Origin: Flavobacteriales bacterium
GTDB lineage: Bacteria > Bacteroidota > Bacteroidia > CAIKAF01
Direction: 5' to 3'
DNA: 60,765 nucleotides
NCBI GenBank assembly: GCA_025451235.1
Contig: JANWKT010000040.1
Coordinates: 1 to 60,765, forward strand
Program-made: the position numbers and the translations under genes
Part shown: positions 22,554 to 32,158 of the stretch, piece after piece
How positions within the stretch are numbered: position 1 is the first letter of the stretch
How the letters are laid out: the number at the start of each line of letters is the position of its first letter
Notes under the pieces: model-generated
What the model was told of the DNA's origin: nothing
Databases searched by the model: none
The model's input: only the letters and a program-made list of their open reading frames with translations

Positions 22554-23755
22554 TCCTTATAACTCAATAAGCCCTTAGCCTTTTGTTTTTGATCTGCTTT
22601 GATATATGTTAAAAAAACAGCCTCATTTTTATGGCCGGACGCTGCCATAATAAGATTATTCGGAATTCCTTTCAACCACATATTGGTGCAAAAACTTTTC
22701 CTTGATATATGATAGCTTATAAGATCTGCCTTTCGGAAAATTCCCTTTGTATGGGTAGTATTGACTTTTATTTTCTCCTGCAACAGATTGTGCTCACTCA
22801 AAACCCTTCTAATTATTTCGTTTGCCTTTTGATTGGAGATTTGTAAGAATGAGTAATTATTTTGCTTGGCAATTCTTATCGCCCTTTCCTTAATAATTGG
22901 AACATCAACTTGTATTCCAGTTTTAGCTTGCTTGTAACTGAGCCAATAGCCCTCTTTTGATTTATGAATGAAATTTTCCTTCGATAAACGAGTAGTATCT
23001 TCAAAACGAACTGCTGTATAGCAGGAAAAACAAAATGCACTAATAACTCTATTTTCATTACCGGTTAGTTGCAAATTAGCAATACTTTCTATCTCTTGTT
23101 CATTTAGATATAAATGAATAGTATCCTCGGCCAATTCACTTCTATTAGCTCTTTTAACATTTTGAAAGTCAATATTTTTGTGAAGACCCTCTTCCAGTCC
23201 TCTATTCAGAAATGTTTTAAGAATCTTTTTATGCTTATCTATGGTTGAAATACCGGAGGTCCCAATTTTCTTCAGCCAATTCTCATACTCATTAAACCAT
23301 CGCTTAGTCATATCCTCAAAACATAAGTCAACCTTTTTTTGTGAATGTAAATATACTATGACATTGTTCAAAGTAACTTTATAGGTCCTAACTGTCCCAT
23401 AGCTATGTGCCAGAGTGTTGATCTGTCTTCTGAAGTATTCTATAAAACTATTATTTGCACTATTTGAAATGAGCTTAAAAAATTTCCTATCTAAATGTTG
23501 CATAACATCTTCCTTTGATATGGGCCTACCTTCCCTTTTTGCATCTAGGATAAATGTATCCACTTCATGCTGGAATTTTTTTAACCATTGATTTGTTGAG
23601 TTAACCAACTCCCCTTCACCACGAAAAATTTGCTTTTGCTGGTTCCAATCCATTTTTCCCTGCTCAATTGAAATCCTTGGGTAAAACTTGTGAGTTTTCC
23701 CATCAATAGTGGCGTGCAGGTATATTGAATTTCTTGCGATTCCGTACTTTGGCAT
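22547..23755 (-). CDS. Bacteroidota-type tyrosine integrase
   Basis: The 402-aa protein has an arm-type DNA-binding region (about 1-60: IARNSIYLHATIDGKTHKFY), a SAM-like core-binding domain (about 120-210) and a catalytic domain: TAVRFEDTTRL (Arg), YKQAKTGIQVDVPI (Lys), YHISRKSFCTNMWL (HxxR), SGHKNEAVFLTYIK (His, nucleophile Tyr). This is the integrase of genomic islands and conjugative transposons of this phylum. Palindrome-rich DNA at 23958-24091 may lie near the island end. No att core could be confirmed. Confidence 0.9.
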   Translation of the reverse strand: MPKYGIARNSIYLHATIDGKTHKFYPRISIEQGKMDWNQQKQIFRGEGELVNSTNQWLKKFQHEVDTFILDAKREGRPISKEDVMQHLDRKFFKLISNSANNSFIEYFRRQINTLAHSYGTVRTYKVTLNNVIVYLHSQKKVDLCFEDMTKRWFNEYENWLKKIGTSGISTIDKHKKILKTFLNRGLEEGLHKNIDFQNVKRANRSELAEDTIHLYLNEQEIESIANLQLTGNENRVISAFCFSCYTAVRFEDTTRLSKENFIHKSKEGYWLSYKQAKTGIQVDVPIIKERAIRIAKQNNYSFLQISNQKANEIIRRVLSEHNLLQEKIKVNTTHTKGIFRKADLISYHISRKSFCTNMWLKGIPNNLIMAASGHKNEAVFLTYIKADQKQKAKGLLSYKDY

Positions 23756-23957
23756 ATGGTAGGTGTTGCAGAATTGTTTTTTTATACTAAGTTTAGACCA
23801 AAACTACTGATTTATATGGATTTTATGCAACAGTTTTGCAACACTTTTACCTAATTTTAAGGGTGATTTCAGGGTTCTTCAAAAATCAACAAAACATCTA
23901 TACATATTGATAACAAAGGGATACAGAAGAATCATAAGAAACCCTCAAAACACTATG

Positions 23958-24091
23958 TGAGGTCCGCTCGGGACCTCAGAGAATACAAAAAAGCTCCCTT
24001 AAGGGGAGCTTTTTTGTTGAATAAAGATCCGATGCAAGCGCCAGCTTGCATAAGGATCTTTATTCAACAAAAAGAGCAGCTGAAAGCTGCT
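23958..24091. repeat. Four stacked hairpins, including a 63-bp near-perfect palindrome
   Basis: TGAGGTCC/GGACCTCA at 23958-23978. A terminator-like GCTCCC/GGGAGC with A6/T6 flanks at 23987-24015. A long palindrome 24011-24073 whose outer arms are 20-bp perfect (TTTTTGTTGAATAAAGATCC) with an inner 8-bp ATGCAAGC/GCTTGCAT. Then AGCAGCtgaaaGCTGCT at 24075-24091. The second and third hairpins compete for the same T tract. The stack sits between the integrase and chromosome-like genes and may be a palindromic mobile unit or an att region. Confidence 0.7.
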
Positions 24092-24158
24092 TTTGTATTT
24101 TGACCTTAGGCATGCCCTATGCGGATCATGAAATAATCCGTTCAACATGTTCCAAAAA

Positions 24159-24989
24159 TTAATCAATTGGAATATTCACTGCCACTCCCACCCTGAATTG
24201 AAAGAATTGCATGGGTTGCCGAGCTTCTACATGCTTTCGTTCGATCTTTAATTCATTGTCGACTTCTTCTACATATAACAATTCTTTTTTGTACGTCGGA
24301 TTCATAGATTGAAATGCCATTCCACCAAAGATGGATACTTCTTCGTTGAGGAAATAGTTGACCTGTACACCCAAGTTATAATAACTGGTTTTTGTGGAAC
24401 GACCTGAACCTCCTTCAAAAGGAAAATATTGACTGAAATCTTCCGGAACATAACTTCCGCCAACAATCCTGTACCTGGGTGCATATACGTACATCAATCC
24501 AAATTTCAACGTGCCTTCAACGCTGAATTTCTCCATGACATATAAGGCACTGACTTCAAATCCTGCACCCCAGGCAAACCATTGACTGTTCTTAGGTGAA
24601 GTAAACCCGGTATTGCTATAAGGATCATTGGCAAAAGCCGTTTGTAACTGCGGATTGAGTTTACTTGAATTGATCGGTAAGAAATACATGGGGAAGGTAA
24701 CTCCTGTACCTACCCTAAAGTGGTCGCTGTATCCTATATTATGGTAATACATACCTTCCAATTCAAACGAATGACCTAGCTTTGCATAGCCTTCACCTCC
24801 CCTACCCGCATTCGCAAAATCTCCTACAGGTGTAATAAAACCATACGAAGCAGATACAACCGGTCCTATTTTTTCGTATTCAAAAAATTTCCCTCCACTG
24901 GCAAAAACCCTTTGGTGAGAAACCAGAAATCCGATAAAAATAAGGCTAAAAATAATGAATGTGTTTTTTAAGCTTGTTGATGTTTTCAT
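24159..24989 (-). CDS. Outer-membrane beta-barrel protein, copy 1
   Basis: The 276-aa protein has a signal peptide (to about residue 31) and amphipathic beta-strands throughout (VVSASYGFITPVGDFANAGR, YYNLGVQVNYFLNEEVSIFG), ending FFQFRVGVAVNIPID. It is paralogous to the protein at 25502-26308: both share FEYEKIGPVVSASYGF / YEHDKIEGVAAASYNL, the NAGR motif and RF-WFAWG. It is preceded on the same strand by a lipoprotein gene, and the two-gene unit is duplicated. A small-molecule or adhesin-like role cannot be decided. Confidence 0.7.
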   Translation of the reverse strand: MKTSTSLKNTFIIFSLIFIGFLVSHQRVFASGGKFFEYEKIGPVVSASYGFITPVGDFANAGRGGEGYAKLGHSFELEGMYYHNIGYSDHFRVGTGVTFPMYFLPINSSKLNPQLQTAFANDPYSNTGFTSPKNSQWFAWGAGFEVSALYVMEKFSVEGTLKFGLMYVYAPRYRIVGGSYVPEDFSQYFPFEGGSGRSTKTSYYNLGVQVNYFLNEEVSIFGGMAFQSMNPTYKKELLYVEEVDNELKIERKHVEARQPMQFFQFRVGVAVNIPID

Positions 24990-25004
24990 GTGGTTAGGTT
25001 TTTA

Positions 25005-25394
25005 CTATTTTTCTAATTGAGTAAGTTCAATAGGCTGTAAGCCTCCTAGAGAAGAATCCTGACCAATCGCAATGCGGTCAACCACCAAAGCTGAAAAATA
25101 AATACGTTCCCATTTGATCTTTACTTCATTGGGTAGATTACAGGGATAATAAATGGAAGAAGATCCATCCGGAAGGATGACCCATCTTTTTTCGGGCACA
25201 CCATTGATCTCCACATCAATCAACGAAACGGTCCCCATTTGACGATCGAGTGTATCAAGTATGGCCGGAGAGGATGAATAGGAACACGATACCACAGGAA
25301 CTGGAGGTGAAGTATCAACTCCGAAAAAACTACAGGAAGATATACAAAGGGAAAGAAGCAAAAGAAAGAAAGATCTACTTCTGAGTGGGTTCAT
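25005..25394 (-). CDS. Lipoprotein, copy 1
   Basis: The 129-aa protein has a lipobox around SSCSFFG (Cys21). It shares with the second copy at 26325 the order: short N-terminal region, MGTVSLIDVEING..., then RWVILPDGSSSIYYPCNLPN and IELTQLEK. It is 15 nt upstream of its barrel partner. Function unknown; probably an envelope accessory of the barrel protein. Confidence 0.65.
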   Translation of the reverse strand: MNPLRSRSFFLLLLSLCISSCSFFGVDTSPPVPVVSCSYSSSPAILDTLDRQMGTVSLIDVEINGVPEKRWVILPDGSSSIYYPCNLPNEVKIKWERIYFSALVVDRIAIGQDSSLGGLQPIELTQLEK

Positions 25395-25501
25395 AAGTTT
25401 GGCTTTAGTTAGAACTAAATTAAATGAAATAAGAATGGGTAAAACTTAAAAAGGTTTAAATGGTTAGTTTAATTATTGAACGGCAAGATGTGGTGAAATC
25501 A

Positions 25502-26308
25502 TCAATAAAATTCTGTATGAATATGTAGGATAACACCTAGTCTTAACTGAAAGAACATCATTTCTTGTGAAGTGGTAAATTGTCTTCGAACCAGGGTGGG
25601 TTCGTTGTTGATCATCTCCGTATATAAGAGATCTTTTTCAAAACTAGGCTTGGCATAGGTAAAACTGGCCCCTGCAAATAATCCAAAACAATCACCTACA
25701 AAATAATTCACCTGCAACCCTGTGGAAAAATAAGGCGAAAACCCAGCTTTGGTGGGATGTCCTTCGGTTGGAAAAAATACACTGTAATCGGGCGGGACAT
25801 AATTACCATTGTAAATGGTATAGTCAGGTGGTTTTGCTACCAGCAATCCTATTTTTAAATTTCCTTCCAAACTTAAACGGTCCCATCTATACAATGCAGC
25901 TCCCTGGGCTGCAATGCCCCAGGCAAACCATCGGTTGTGTTTGGGTAAACCAAATTGAGTATTCCCAATGGTATCTGCTTTAAATGCTGAGGTTAAATTT
26001 TGTTGAAGGGATACATCGTTCGTGGGGAAAAAATAAAAGGGCATATTTCCTCCAACACCTACTCTCCATCTTTCGCCTAATTCAAAATAGTATAGACCTT
26101 CAATTTCCAATCCATGTCCTGGTTGGGCAAATCCACCCGGATCGCGACCTGCGTTTTTAAAATTACCCACGGGTAATAATAAATTATAAGAAGCCGCGGC
26201 TACCCCTTCAATTTTATCGTGTTCATATATGCATAAAAAATATCCTCCGGCCCTTAAGCCTGTAGTTATTAATAATCCTGTAATTAAAAGTATGAATGCT
26301 TTTTTCAT
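25502..26308 (-). CDS. Outer-membrane beta-barrel protein, copy 2
   Basis: The 268-aa paralogue of the protein at 24159-24989 has a signal peptide (MKKAFILLITGLLITTGLRA) and the same landmarks: YEHDKI, PVGNFKNAGRDPGGFAQPGH, HNRWFAWGIAAQGAALYRWD, LQVNYFVGDCFGLFAGASFT and a C-terminal FFQLRLGVILHI. It lies 16 nt downstream of its lipoprotein partner. Tandem duplication of the two-gene unit is clear. Confidence 0.7.
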   Translation of the reverse strand: MKKAFILLITGLLITTGLRAGGYFLCIYEHDKIEGVAAASYNLLLPVGNFKNAGRDPGGFAQPGHGLEIEGLYYFELGERWRVGVGGNMPFYFFPTNDVSLQQNLTSAFKADTIGNTQFGLPKHNRWFAWGIAAQGAALYRWDRLSLEGNLKIGLLVAKPPDYTIYNGNYVPPDYSVFFPTEGHPTKAGFSPYFSTGLQVNYFVGDCFGLFAGASFTYAKPSFEKDLLYTEMINNEPTLVRRQFTTSQEMMFFQLRLGVILHIHTEFY

Positions 26309-26324
26309 AAGGATGTATTTAAGT

Positions 26325-26708
26325 TTATTTTTCAGTCCATATTTGGGTTAATTCAATCTGCTCCATACCGGCTACCAACGTATCCGTAAAATTATCATCC
26401 ACCACATGACCCCTGAACCAGATCTTTTGCCAATCTCTTTTAAGTGTATCCGGTAAATTGCAGGGTAAATAGATCTTATCGGAAGGCTGGTCCGGCAGGA
26501 TCAACCATTTATCGAAATACTGGCCTTGAATGTTGGATTGAATATAAACGACGTGACCTTCCATTTCATTGATATTCCCAATCACCGAACATTGTCCTGT
26601 GCAACATTCCTGCACCATATAGTATTCATATTCTGGTTCGAAAAAGTCGCAGGACGAAAAACAAAGCAGTATGAGTATTGAGTAGAAAAAGTGACGAGGA
26701 GATTTCAT
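26325..26708 (-). CDS. Lipoprotein, copy 2
   Basis: The 127-aa protein has a lipobox at FSSCDFF (Cys20) and parallels the gene at 25005: YFDKWLILPDQPSDKIYLPC, NLPDTLKRDWQKIWFRGHVV, IELTQIW. Extra Cys residues (QECCTGQC) occur near residue 35-40. It is the first gene of the duplicated unit. Confidence 0.65.
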   Translation of the reverse strand: MKSPRHFFYSILILLCFSSCDFFEPEYEYYMVQECCTGQCSVIGNINEMEGHVVYIQSNIQGQYFDKWLILPDQPSDKIYLPCNLPDTLKRDWQKIWFRGHVVDDNFTDTLVAGMEQIELTQIWTEK

Positions 26709-26826
26709 AGAATGGGATTTAATCTAGACCCAATCTAGAACAAAAACAATGCCCTAAAATCTCAGGTGGTTTAAATGGTCAATTTATTTATCGAGCGGTA
26801 GGATGGCCAGAAAATTTTAACGATAA

Positions 26827-27189
26827 TTAATATTGCCCTGTGCTGAGCATGACCAGGTTGCAGGATTCCTGTACCTCTATTCCCTGGTCTTCACACATTT
26901 TTTCGAACTCAGGATTCTCTGTTCCCGGATTAAAAATGATGCGCCTTGGTTTTAATGCTAATATTTTTGCGTAATAGTTCTCCTGAACTGTTGGATTGAT
27001 ATATAAAGTAACCGTATCTAAATCGTCAATCTGCGTTGGGAATTCAGTAACGAATTTTACGCCCATTACTTCTCCCGGTTTAATCCCAAACAAAACCACT
27101 TGATAACCACGGCTAATCAAACCCATCGCTACTTTGTACGCATACCTGTCCGGTTTATCCGAAGCTCCGATCACTAAAGTTGTTCCCAT
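26827..27189 (-). CDS. CoA-binding domain protein (YccU-like)
   Basis: The 120-aa protein is a Rossmann-like CoA-binding domain: LVIGASDKPDRYAYKVAMGL, then GYQVVLFGIKPGEVMG (the nucleotide loop region), DTVTLYINPTVQENYYAKI and RRIIFNPGTENPEFEKMCED. Length matches the stand-alone family. It lies 35 nt downstream of accD on the same strand. The exact role is not settled in the family. Confidence 0.8.
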   Translation of the reverse strand: MGTTLVIGASDKPDRYAYKVAMGLISRGYQVVLFGIKPGEVMGVKFVTEFPTQIDDLDTVTLYINPTVQENYYAKILALKPRRIIFNPGTENPEFEKMCEDQGIEVQESCNLVMLSTGQY

Positions 27190-27224
27190 AAATATGTATT
27201 CAAACTTATACGGACGAAAAGAAA

Positions 27225-28079
27225 TTATTTTACTTTTTCGTTGTTAAAAATGGTGATCAATTTCGCTAACCTGGATTTTAACTCCTTGCGGTGAACGATG
27301 AAATCTAAGAATCCTTTTTCGAGCAAAAACTCCGAACGTTGGAAGCCTGCAGGCAGATCTGTACCAATGGTTTCTTTTACCACCCTGGGTCCTGCAAAAC
27401 CTATCAACGCATTTGGCTCCGCCATATTGATATCACCCAACATTGCATAACTGGCAGTTACACCACCTGTAGTAGGATCAGTGCATAAGGAAAAATAAGG
27501 TAGGCCAGCCTCGGCCAATAAAGTGAGTTTGGCAGACGTTTTGGCCATCTGCATCAATGAAAATGCACTTTCCATCATTCGGGCTCCTCCTGATTTGCTA
27601 ATGATCAACAGGGCTTTTTTATTTTTTATACAATGGTCAATAGCACGGCTTATTTTTTCACCCACCACAACACCCATAGATCCACCGATGAAACTAAAAT
27701 CCATACAACATACTACCAGAGGTAATCCTTCGATCCTTCCAGTACCCGTTTGCATGGCATCATTCAATCCGGTATTCTGCTGTGCATCCTTTAAGCGGCC
27801 TGCATAGGGTTTGGTATCGGTAAATTGAAGGGCATCTATTGCTTTTAGCTTTTCATCCAGCAATTTATATTTGCCTTCGTCAAAAAGAATATGAAAATAT
27901 TCTGCACTGCCGATCCTTTCGTGATAACCGCAAGCATTACAAACCCAGTTATTTTTTTCGTGGTCCTCGGCAGGAGTAATTTCTTTACAATCGGGGCATT
28001 TATACCATAGACCTTCGGGAGTTTCCTTTTTTTCCGAAGTTGAGGTAGTGATCCCTTCTTTTGTCCTTTTAAACCACAT
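27225..28079 (-). CDS. accD: Acetyl-CoA carboxylase carboxyltransferase subunit beta
   Basis: The 284-aa protein has the N-terminal zinc ribbon (YKCPDC ... CNACGYH) and the crotonase-fold carboxyltransferase core ([75 protein letters not shown]). It transfers the carboxyl group from biotin to acetyl-CoA to make malonyl-CoA, the first step of fatty acid synthesis, in the cytosol. AccA would complete the complex and is not in this window. Confidence 0.95.
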   Translation of the reverse strand: MWFKRTKEGITTSTSEKKETPEGLWYKCPDCKEITPAEDHEKNNWVCNACGYHERIGSAEYFHILFDEGKYKLLDEKLKAIDALQFTDTKPYAGRLKDAQQNTGLNDAMQTGTGRIEGLPLVVCCMDFSFIGGSMGVVVGEKISRAIDHCIKNKKALLIISKSGGARMMESAFSLMQMAKTSAKLTLLAEAGLPYFSLCTDPTTGGVTASYAMLGDINMAEPNALIGFAGPRVVKETIGTDLPAGFQRSEFLLEKGFLDFIVHRKELKSRLAKLITIFNNEKVK

Positions 28080-28102
28080 AGGTCTTCAAATTTAGTACTA
28101 AG

Positions 28103-29161
28103 TTAGGCAATGGTAACTTCTTTTGAAAGGTAAACATCCTGAATGGAGTTTAACAATTGAATGCCTTCTTTCATAGGTTTTTGGAATGCTTTTCTTCCGC
28201 TGATCAATCCATGCCCCCCTGCTCTTTTATTGATCACAGCAGTGGTCACTGCTTCAGCCAGGTCGGAGGCCCCTTTAGATTCGCCACCTGAGTTGATCAA
28301 GCCTATCCTGCCCATATAGCAATTGGCTACCTGGTAACGGCATAGGTCGATCGGATGGTCGGTGGTTAGTTCTGAATATACTTTATCATGGGTCTTACCA
28401 TAGTTCATGGCTTTATATCCCCCATTATTTACCGGAAGTTTTTGCTTGATAATATCGGCCTGGATAGTTACCCCCAGATGATTGGCCTGTGCGGTAAGGT
28501 CAGCGGATGCATGGTAATCTACTCCATCTTTTTTAAATCCCGAATTACGCAGGTAACACCATAATATGGTAGCCATTCCCAATTCATGAGCTCTTTCAAA
28601 AGCCTGGGCTACTTCTACGATCTGGCGGGTACTTTCGTCGGAACCAAAATAAATAGTGGCTCCTACTGCTACTGCCCCCATGTTCCATGCTTCCTCTACT
28701 GACCCGAACATGATCTGGTCGAATTTATTAGGATAGGATATGAATTCGTTGTGATTGATCTTTACAATAAAAGGGATTTTATGGGCATATTTCCTGCTGC
28801 AAGCTGCCAATACCCCATAAGTAGAGGCAACCGCATTACAGCCCCCATCGATCGCCAGTTTTACAATATTTTCAGGATCGAAAAACTGTGGATTTGGAGC
28901 AAAAGATGCACCTGCACTGTGCTCAATTCCCTGATCTACCGGCAAAATAGATACATAACCGGTATTGGCCAGTCGCCCGTTTCCGTATATGGCCTGCAGA
29001 CTTCTAAGGACCTGGTTATTCCTGTTGGTAAGGGTAAAATTGGCATCTATAAATCCTGATCCTGCAGAATGTAAGGTGGTTTTATCGATGGTTTTGCTTT
29101 GGTGGTTTAAATAGTAATCGGCCTTATCGCCAAGTAGTTGAGAAATTTTGTCAATAGCCAT
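28103..29161 (-). CDS. fbaB: Class I fructose-bisphosphate aldolase (FbaB/DhnA type)
   Basis: The 352-aa protein matches the DhnA-type class I aldolase: [20 protein letters not shown] near residue 70, [33 protein letters not shown], and the C-terminal [20 protein letters not shown] and [18 protein letters not shown]. It splits fructose-1,6-bisphosphate through a Schiff base in glycolysis and gluconeogenesis. It is 23 nt upstream of accD on the same strand. Confidence 0.92.
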   Translation of the reverse strand: MAIDKISQLLGDKADYYLNHQSKTIDKTTLHSAGSGFIDANFTLTNRNNQVLRSLQAIYGNGRLANTGYVSILPVDQGIEHSAGASFAPNPQFFDPENIVKLAIDGGCNAVASTYGVLAACSRKYAHKIPFIVKINHNEFISYPNKFDQIMFGSVEEAWNMGAVAVGATIYFGSDESTRQIVEVAQAFERAHELGMATILWCYLRNSGFKKDGVDYHASADLTAQANHLGVTIQADIIKQKLPVNNGGYKAMNYGKTHDKVYSELTTDHPIDLCRYQVANCYMGRIGLINSGGESKGASDLAEAVTTAVINKRAGGHGLISGRKAFQKPMKEGIQLLNSIQDVYLSKEVTIA

Positions 29162-29255
29162 AGCTGAACGTAAAGGTTTATTTTTTAGGGCGCAAAGCTA
29201 TAAAAAAAACTGATTCGGTGATGAGGGGAATGAAGGTATTAGAGAGAAAATCTGC

Positions 29256-29276
29256 GACCTCGATAGCTATCAGGTC
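29256..29276. repeat. GATAGCTATC palindrome, dispersed copy
   Basis: GACCT, c, GATAGCTATC, AGGTC. Related palindromes are at 33977-33994, 54789-54806 and 55989-56007. Confidence 0.6.
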
Positions 29277-29312
29277 TGCAGGAAACTATCCGCTGCCAGG
29301 TGGATTGTAAAA

Positions 29313-30077
29313 TCAGAATTTCTCAAAAACTCCCAGCCCATACAAGGCAAAGTCATATTTAACCGGGTCTTGGGGGTCAAATTTCCTGAGTTGGTGGGTT
29401 AATTCAGTTACCGATTTCCAATCATCCTGTTTACGGTTAAGCAAACCCAAGGTACGGGCAGTAGCACCCGAATGAAGATCCAAGGGAGTATATAATTGTG
29501 CCGGTTTGATCTTCTTCCAGATCCCGAAATCAACCCCCGCATGGTCCTTTCTAACCATCCATCTTAGGTACATGCAAATTCTTTTGGCTGATGAATTTTT
29601 TAAAGGGTCGGCGATATGCTTATGAGTTCTCGTGGTTTTTCCGGTTTCTAAAAATATTTTTCTGAAATAGGAGATAGATCTTCCCAGCTCCTCAGGATAT
29701 TTACTCATCACTATTTCAAGTCCACCATGGCTCAAATAAATTTTTTGCAACGCTTTTATAAAATAAATAGCATCTTCTCCATTGAAAGTTCGGTGCACAA
29801 ATTTTTTGAACCGAGTAAGATCCGTTTTTCCGGCGTTCAATATAAAATCATAAGGCTCGTCTTCCATATATTGGATCAGTAGACGGGCATTTCTTAAAAT
29901 GGTGATCCTTTGCCCCCAAGCAATGGTTGCAGCAAAAAAACCTGCAATTTCGATGTCCTCTTTTTTTGAAAATAAATGAGGAATGGAAATGGGATCTGTT
30001 TCAATAAAATCAGAATGATTAAATTGTTGGTGCTTTAATTCGAGTAGGTCTTTTATTTCCGAAAGATCTTTTTTCAC
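29313..30077 (-). CDS. TIGR02757 family protein
   Basis: The 254-aa all-helical protein matches the TIGR02757/DUF2400 family in length and motifs: FFAATIAWGQRITILRNARL, RFKKFVHRTFNGEDAIYFIK, AKRICMYLRWMVRKDHAGVD and DLHSGATARTLGLLNRKQDD, ending DPVKYDFALYGLGVFE. The family is typical of Bacteroidota and of unknown biochemical role; some link it to DNA repair glycosylase-like folds. It stands alone on the minus strand. Confidence 0.82.
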   Translation of the reverse strand: MKKDLSEIKDLLELKHQQFNHSDFIETDPISIPHLFSKKEDIEIAGFFAATIAWGQRITILRNARLLIQYMEDEPYDFILNAGKTDLTRFKKFVHRTFNGEDAIYFIKALQKIYLSHGGLEIVMSKYPEELGRSISYFRKIFLETGKTTRTHKHIADPLKNSSAKRICMYLRWMVRKDHAGVDFGIWKKIKPAQLYTPLDLHSGATARTLGLLNRKQDDWKSVTELTHQLRKFDPQDPVKYDFALYGLGVFEKF

Positions 30078-30110
30078 TGTGTAAAGATAGGAGGAAGTTT
30101 TTTAGAGAAA

Positions 30111-31502
30111 TTATTTAACCCTCGACTTTAATTCAAAGTTAAGGGCTTCTGCATTAACGATCGAGGATATTTTTTTTCTATCCTTATCCAGTAGATACAT
30201 CATGGGCAAACGGCTTACCAGGAACCTGGCCACCAAATGCGAGCCGGAAACCGGTTTTAATTCGGAAGCATGTACCCAGGATTTAAGTCCATAAGTATTC
30301 ACGAAATTTTCCCAATCCGGTTTTTTATCGTCCAGATAAACAGCAAAAACATTTATTTTTTTATCTGCTTTCAATACCTTCCAAACATCAGGTAGTATTT
30401 TTTTTGCCTCCTCACATTCTGCATTCCAGAATATAAGCAATGTAAAGTCTGCTTTTTTACATGTATTGCTCAACGATACCGGTTGTGACTGGATGTTGTT
30501 CATCACAATATCGTCCACTATATTTCCATCCTTCACATGATCCTGGTTGGCATTCAGCAATCCTTCCCAACTAAATACTTCCATTTTGCAGCCATTGGAT
30601 GCTTTCCAATCAACATACATGGAATATTTTTTATTGTCAAGTTCGTTCAGTTTCTCGATCATGAAATCAACCGAAAAACTGTAGACCTCAGGATCAGACT
30701 TCAATTTGCCCAGTAAAAAATCAATGGAATGGATAATAGAGGCTTCATCTCCCCGGCTATAAACGGTTAAATAACGGATAATAGCATTCTCCAATACATA
30801 ATGATCAAATACTTTTTTATCGATTGTTGGGTATCTAAAATAATGATCGAGGATATAAGATACAGGGGTCTGGTAAAACGACCTTTCCTCTTCTGATCGT
30901 ATGGGAATTAAATGAAACGGGACCAATACCGATGATGTATAGCCGCTGGGATCATTAAACTGAAGATACGTGAGCCTGGAGTTTTTTTCCTGGGCAATTT
31001 TTTCATACATAGAGTCGAGCTGATAGCTTTTTTTATAAAAATCAGCTTTATTTACATCCATCAAATCCTTTACCTGCTGAAGAGAGTCGAGGTAAGCATC
31101 ATAGACCGCATTTATTTTCTGCAGATCAACATAGGTAATATTTTCCTTTGAGTTTCTGATAGACAATATTCCCTTATTCAAATCCTCTTTGTTCAATTCA
31201 ATGCTGATCTCCTCGTTGGGATTATAGATAAATTCAGCCAGTACAAGGCTGTTCTTTAAACTCAGTAAATACAAGCCAGGGTGCATTGACTGATCGAGAT
31301 AAATTGGTTTATTATCCTTAAATACCAGGCTTTTTAAAAGATGCCGCCGCCCTTTATGGTAAGAATAGAATTCGATCGTATCCATCGCTGAAAAACCGCT
31401 CTCCGCATGAAGCTTTACCTGTTTTTGGGAAAAAGAAACAGGAGTCAAAAACCCCAAAAACAGGAGAAAAATAATTCCGTATTTTTTGAGGGTTGAATGC
31501 AT
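30111..31502 (-). CDS. Thioredoxin-fold (TlpA-like) protein without CXXC
   Basis: The 463-aa exported protein (signal peptide about 1-25) has an N-terminal DUF4369-like beta domain, a helical DUF5106-like middle region and a C-terminal thioredoxin fold (FTLLIFWNAECEEAKKILPD, INVFAVYLDDKK, RLPMMYLLDKDRK). The usual CXXC is replaced by NAECEEA with a single Cys, so a normal disulfide reductase activity is unlikely. It starts 4 nt after the PaiB-like gene ends on the same strand. Probably an envelope redox-fold protein with altered function. Confidence 0.75.
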   Translation of the reverse strand: MHSTLKKYGIIFLLFLGFLTPVSFSQKQVKLHAESGFSAMDTIEFYSYHKGRRHLLKSLVFKDNKPIYLDQSMHPGLYLLSLKNSLVLAEFIYNPNEEISIELNKEDLNKGILSIRNSKENITYVDLQKINAVYDAYLDSLQQVKDLMDVNKADFYKKSYQLDSMYEKIAQEKNSRLTYLQFNDPSGYTSSVLVPFHLIPIRSEEERSFYQTPVSYILDHYFRYPTIDKKVFDHYVLENAIIRYLTVYSRGDEASIIHSIDFLLGKLKSDPEVYSFSVDFMIEKLNELDNKKYSMYVDWKASNGCKMEVFSWEGLLNANQDHVKDGNIVDDIVMNNIQSQPVSLSNTCKKADFTLLIFWNAECEEAKKILPDVWKVLKADKKINVFAVYLDDKKPDWENFVNTYGLKSWVHASELKPVSGSHLVARFLVSRLPMMYLLDKDRKKISSIVNAEALNFELKSRVK

Positions 31503-31505
31503 GGT

Positions 31506-32114
31506 CTATTTCTTCTTTTTCATGATGGTTCCCAACTGATGGGCCATGGGATCTTTGCTATCGGTCAAATGATCCGCAATGCGATCAATTTCATCCTCCA
31601 TTTTATTCTGGCTGAGTTTTTCTTTACCAAAGATCTCATCTATCACAATTCTAAATCCTGTAATGCCTTTTAATAAATCATCCAGGTATTTTTCCGGCAG
31701 GTTATCAAATTGTTCCATATAGGCAGGCTCCAGCATGTCGATCATCTTTTTCTGGAGTTGGATCAACTCCGGCTTACCTTCGATCATTTCCACTTTCCCA
31801 TAAGCATGAACGGCTATGTAATTCCAGGTAGGCACATTTTGGGGCTTGTTGTACAAGCTGGGTGAAATATAGGCATGCGGTTCTCTAAAAATAGCTAATA
31901 CTTTTGCGTTGGTAAGTTGTTTACCCTGTGGATTGGCAGCAGAAATATGTGTGTATAAAACAATATGGTTATCTTCCTCTTCTACTACAAAAGGAATATG
32001 GGTGGCCCAGGGTTTATTTTCATTCGCAGTCACCAATATCCCGAATGGAAATTGCTTCATATAGCCGATCAGCTTATTTTTGTCCTCCTGTTTATAATAT
32101 GATGGAATGTACAT
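31506..32114 (-). CDS. PaiB-like FMN-binding protein
   Basis: From MYIPSYYKQEDKNKLIGYMK (ATG 32114) the protein has about 202 aa. It shows the PaiB signature: PFGILVTANENKPWATHIPF, HIVLYTHISAANPQGKQL, YISPSLYNKPQNVPTWNYIA, VHAYGKVEMI, LLKGITGFRIVIDEIFGKEK. PaiB binds FMN in a split-barrel and acts as a repressor or oxidoreductase. The start is 45 nt from the divergent endonuclease III start. Followed by the thioredoxin-fold gene. Confidence 0.85.
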   Translation of the reverse strand: MYIPSYYKQEDKNKLIGYMKQFPFGILVTANENKPWATHIPFVVEEEDNHIVLYTHISAANPQGKQLTNAKVLAIFREPHAYISPSLYNKPQNVPTWNYIAVHAYGKVEMIEGKPELIQLQKKMIDMLEPAYMEQFDNLPEKYLDDLLKGITGFRIVIDEIFGKEKLSQNKMEDEIDRIADHLTDSKDPMAHQLGTIMKKKK

Positions 32115-32158
32115 GATGGTTGGCAACAATTATTCATAAAAATACTATTTTTATCCGG

